Under the pieces are notes generated by a model. The model saw only the letters and a program-made list of their open reading frames with translations, did not search any database and was not told the DNA's origin. Shown in pieces: positions 63,331 to 64,000 of a stretch of 64,000 nucleotides of DNA. The translations under genes and the position numbers were made by a program. Within the stretch, counting starts at the first letter, position 1, and each line of letters starts with the position of its first letter. Source of the DNA: Candidatus Melainabacteria bacterium. GTDB taxonomy: Bacteria > Cyanobacteriota > Vampirovibrionia > Obscuribacterales > Obscuribacteraceae. Location: the NCBI GenBank assembly GCA_003153555.1, contig PLZS01000130.1, positions 62,001 to 126,000 on the forward strand. Reading direction: 5' to 3'.

Positions 63331-63801
63331 TCACTGGATATGACGCTGCTCTAGTCGCAACAGGCGATTGAGCTCGGAATCAAAATGGTTAGCGAATGCA
63401 CGCTTGACTTTGTCGTCGAACGGTTTTGGTCCGCCGCCGACACTGCCAGCGTCGCGCAATTCAGTCATCAGATCGCGCCAAGACAAATGTTCGCTGATAT
63501 TTGCAGGTGTGTAGTGGTCACCACGTGGACTGATCACACTGATACCGACTGGCACTAGTTGCGCCGCTAGCGGTATGTCTTGCGTGACGACAAGATCATT
63601 CATTTTGGCGTACTCGACAATGTACGCATCAACCACGTCGGGTCCAAGTTCAACTTGAATGAAAGAAATTAGCGGCGATTCCGGAAAAAGTAATTTTTTG
63701 TTGGCGACAAAAGTCACTTGCACTTTTAGTCGCTGGCTGGCACGCAAAACAATATCGCGGATTGGTCCGGGGCACGCGTCTGCATCAATCCAAATTTTCA
63801 A
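63331..63801 (-). CDS. DUF188 (YaiI/YqxD) family protein
   Basis: The 156-residue protein matches the YaiI/YqxD family: MKIWIDADACPGPIRDIVLRAS at the start, then VVDAYIVEYAKMNDLVVTQDIPLAAQLV and an SPRGDHYT motif. The fold is PIN-like and acidic residues suggest nuclease activity, but function is not established. It is a single gene near the window end. Confidence 0.92.
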   Translation of the reverse strand: MKIWIDADACPGPIRDIVLRASQRLKVQVTFVANKKLLFPESPLISFIQVELGPDVVDAYIVEYAKMNDLVVTQDIPLAAQLVPVGISVISPRGDHYTPANISEHLSWRDLMTELRDAGSVGGGPKPFDDKVKRAFANHFDSELNRLLRLEQRHIQ

Positions 63802-63830
63802 TCATTGTCCTCTATTGCACCATCTTGTCG

Positions 63831-63862
63831 CTATGGGCGGACAGGATGTCCGCGCTCCATTT
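63831..63862 (+). repeat. dispersed hairpin repeat, copy 5
   Basis: Flank CTATGG, stem GCGGACA, loop GGA, stem TGTCCGC, then GCTCCATTT. Its flanks equal those of copy 1 base for base, while two positions per stem arm differ with compensating changes. Confidence 0.75.
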
Positions 63863-63908
63863 CTTAGGGTATCGCCTTTGTTGCAAGGACTATTCCACTT
63901 TAGTCAAT

Positions 63909-63942
63909 ACGTGATGTCTTTCACACACAGGTTTCATCACGT
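63909..63942. repeat. 8-bp inverted repeat near the window end
   Basis: ACGTGATG (63909-63916) and CATCACGT (63935-63942) are perfectly inverted around an 18-base loop, in a stretch without a gene. It could be a hairpin or operator for a gene beyond the window. Confidence 0.35.
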
Positions 63943-64000
63943 CTTCATGGAACCTGGTTAACAAAACGCGCTTCAGTCCAGGGTCTAGCATGTGACTTAA

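Overview
The window most resembles a chromosome segment from a non-photosynthetic relative of the Cyanobacteria (Melainabacteria/Vampirovibrionia, perhaps Obscuribacterales). This is inference from gene content and protein style: a meso-diaminopimelate-type MurE, C5-pathway HemL, a DUF4388 (PATAN-like) protein, 2-oxoacid:ferredoxin oxidoreductase, complex I-type NuoL/NuoM, and many secreted Pro/Gln/Gly-rich proteins. I found no rRNA, tRNA, insertion sequence, phage gene or CRISPR array. The region looks like ordinary chromosome with accessory stretches, not a mobile island.

Layout. 0-10.6 kb: a PLP lyase of the aluminium-resistance family, ComF, a two-domain thioredoxin-like protein, a secreted protein, a fragment resembling the start of a VOC/glyoxalase protein, a DUF4132 protein, then leftward redoxin-hemL and a 2-Cys peroxiredoxin. 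10.7-16.3 kb: rplU-rpmA-murE behind a long leader, DUF4388 overlapping a polysaccharide deacetylase, and a PlsC-type acyltransferase. 16.3-24.1 kb: secreted protein, secreted bicupin (oxalate decarboxylase family), CPBP protease, an ArsR-AHSA1 pair with a strikingly compact promoter, a 47-residue membrane protein, an M4 protease, a 1.1-kb gap without a recognisable gene, and an aldo/keto reductase. 24.1-31.4 kb: GH77 glucanotransferase, FAD oxidoreductase, an ABC-F protein behind a ~360-nt structured leader, and a TPR protein. 31.5-40.5 kb: two paralogous membrane-anchored alpha/beta hydrolases around a degenerate cation-efflux protein and a trypsin-like protease, then an MqnA/MqnD-family protein and the run fsa - metallopeptidase - matrixin. 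40.6-48.6 kb: LCP wall-polymer transferase, a large secreted protein, a DUF2934/DUF2383/pseudo-receiver cluster, and an S9 peptidase. 48.7-56.1 kb: KorA/KorB, a His-rich membrane protein, NuoL and divergent NuoM. 56.1-64 kb: vWFA and CAP-domain proteins, FabG-like/PgeF, a VirB10-like secreted protein, a TPR protein and a DUF188 protein.

Themes. Several genes fit cell-envelope building and remodelling: MurE, deacetylase, LCP, PgeF and secreted peptidases. A second theme is redox and electron transfer: peroxiredoxin, redoxin, KorAB and NuoL/M. The most interesting signals are regulatory or structural: (1) the ArsR-AHSA1 promoter, with twin AACCA-N2-TGGTT operators 40 bp apart, one over the -35 and one over the start codon of an apparently leaderless mRNA; (2) the ABC-F leader, with a 7-codon upstream ORF inside an alternative-hairpin region, suggesting ribosome-mediated induction; (3) a dispersed short hairpin repeat whose copies show compensatory stem changes; (4) a degenerate response-regulator receiver carrying a C-x8-C-x2-C-x6-C cluster; and (5) a ~20-residue [DE]R-x3-LE repeat shared by two otherwise unrelated secreted proteins.
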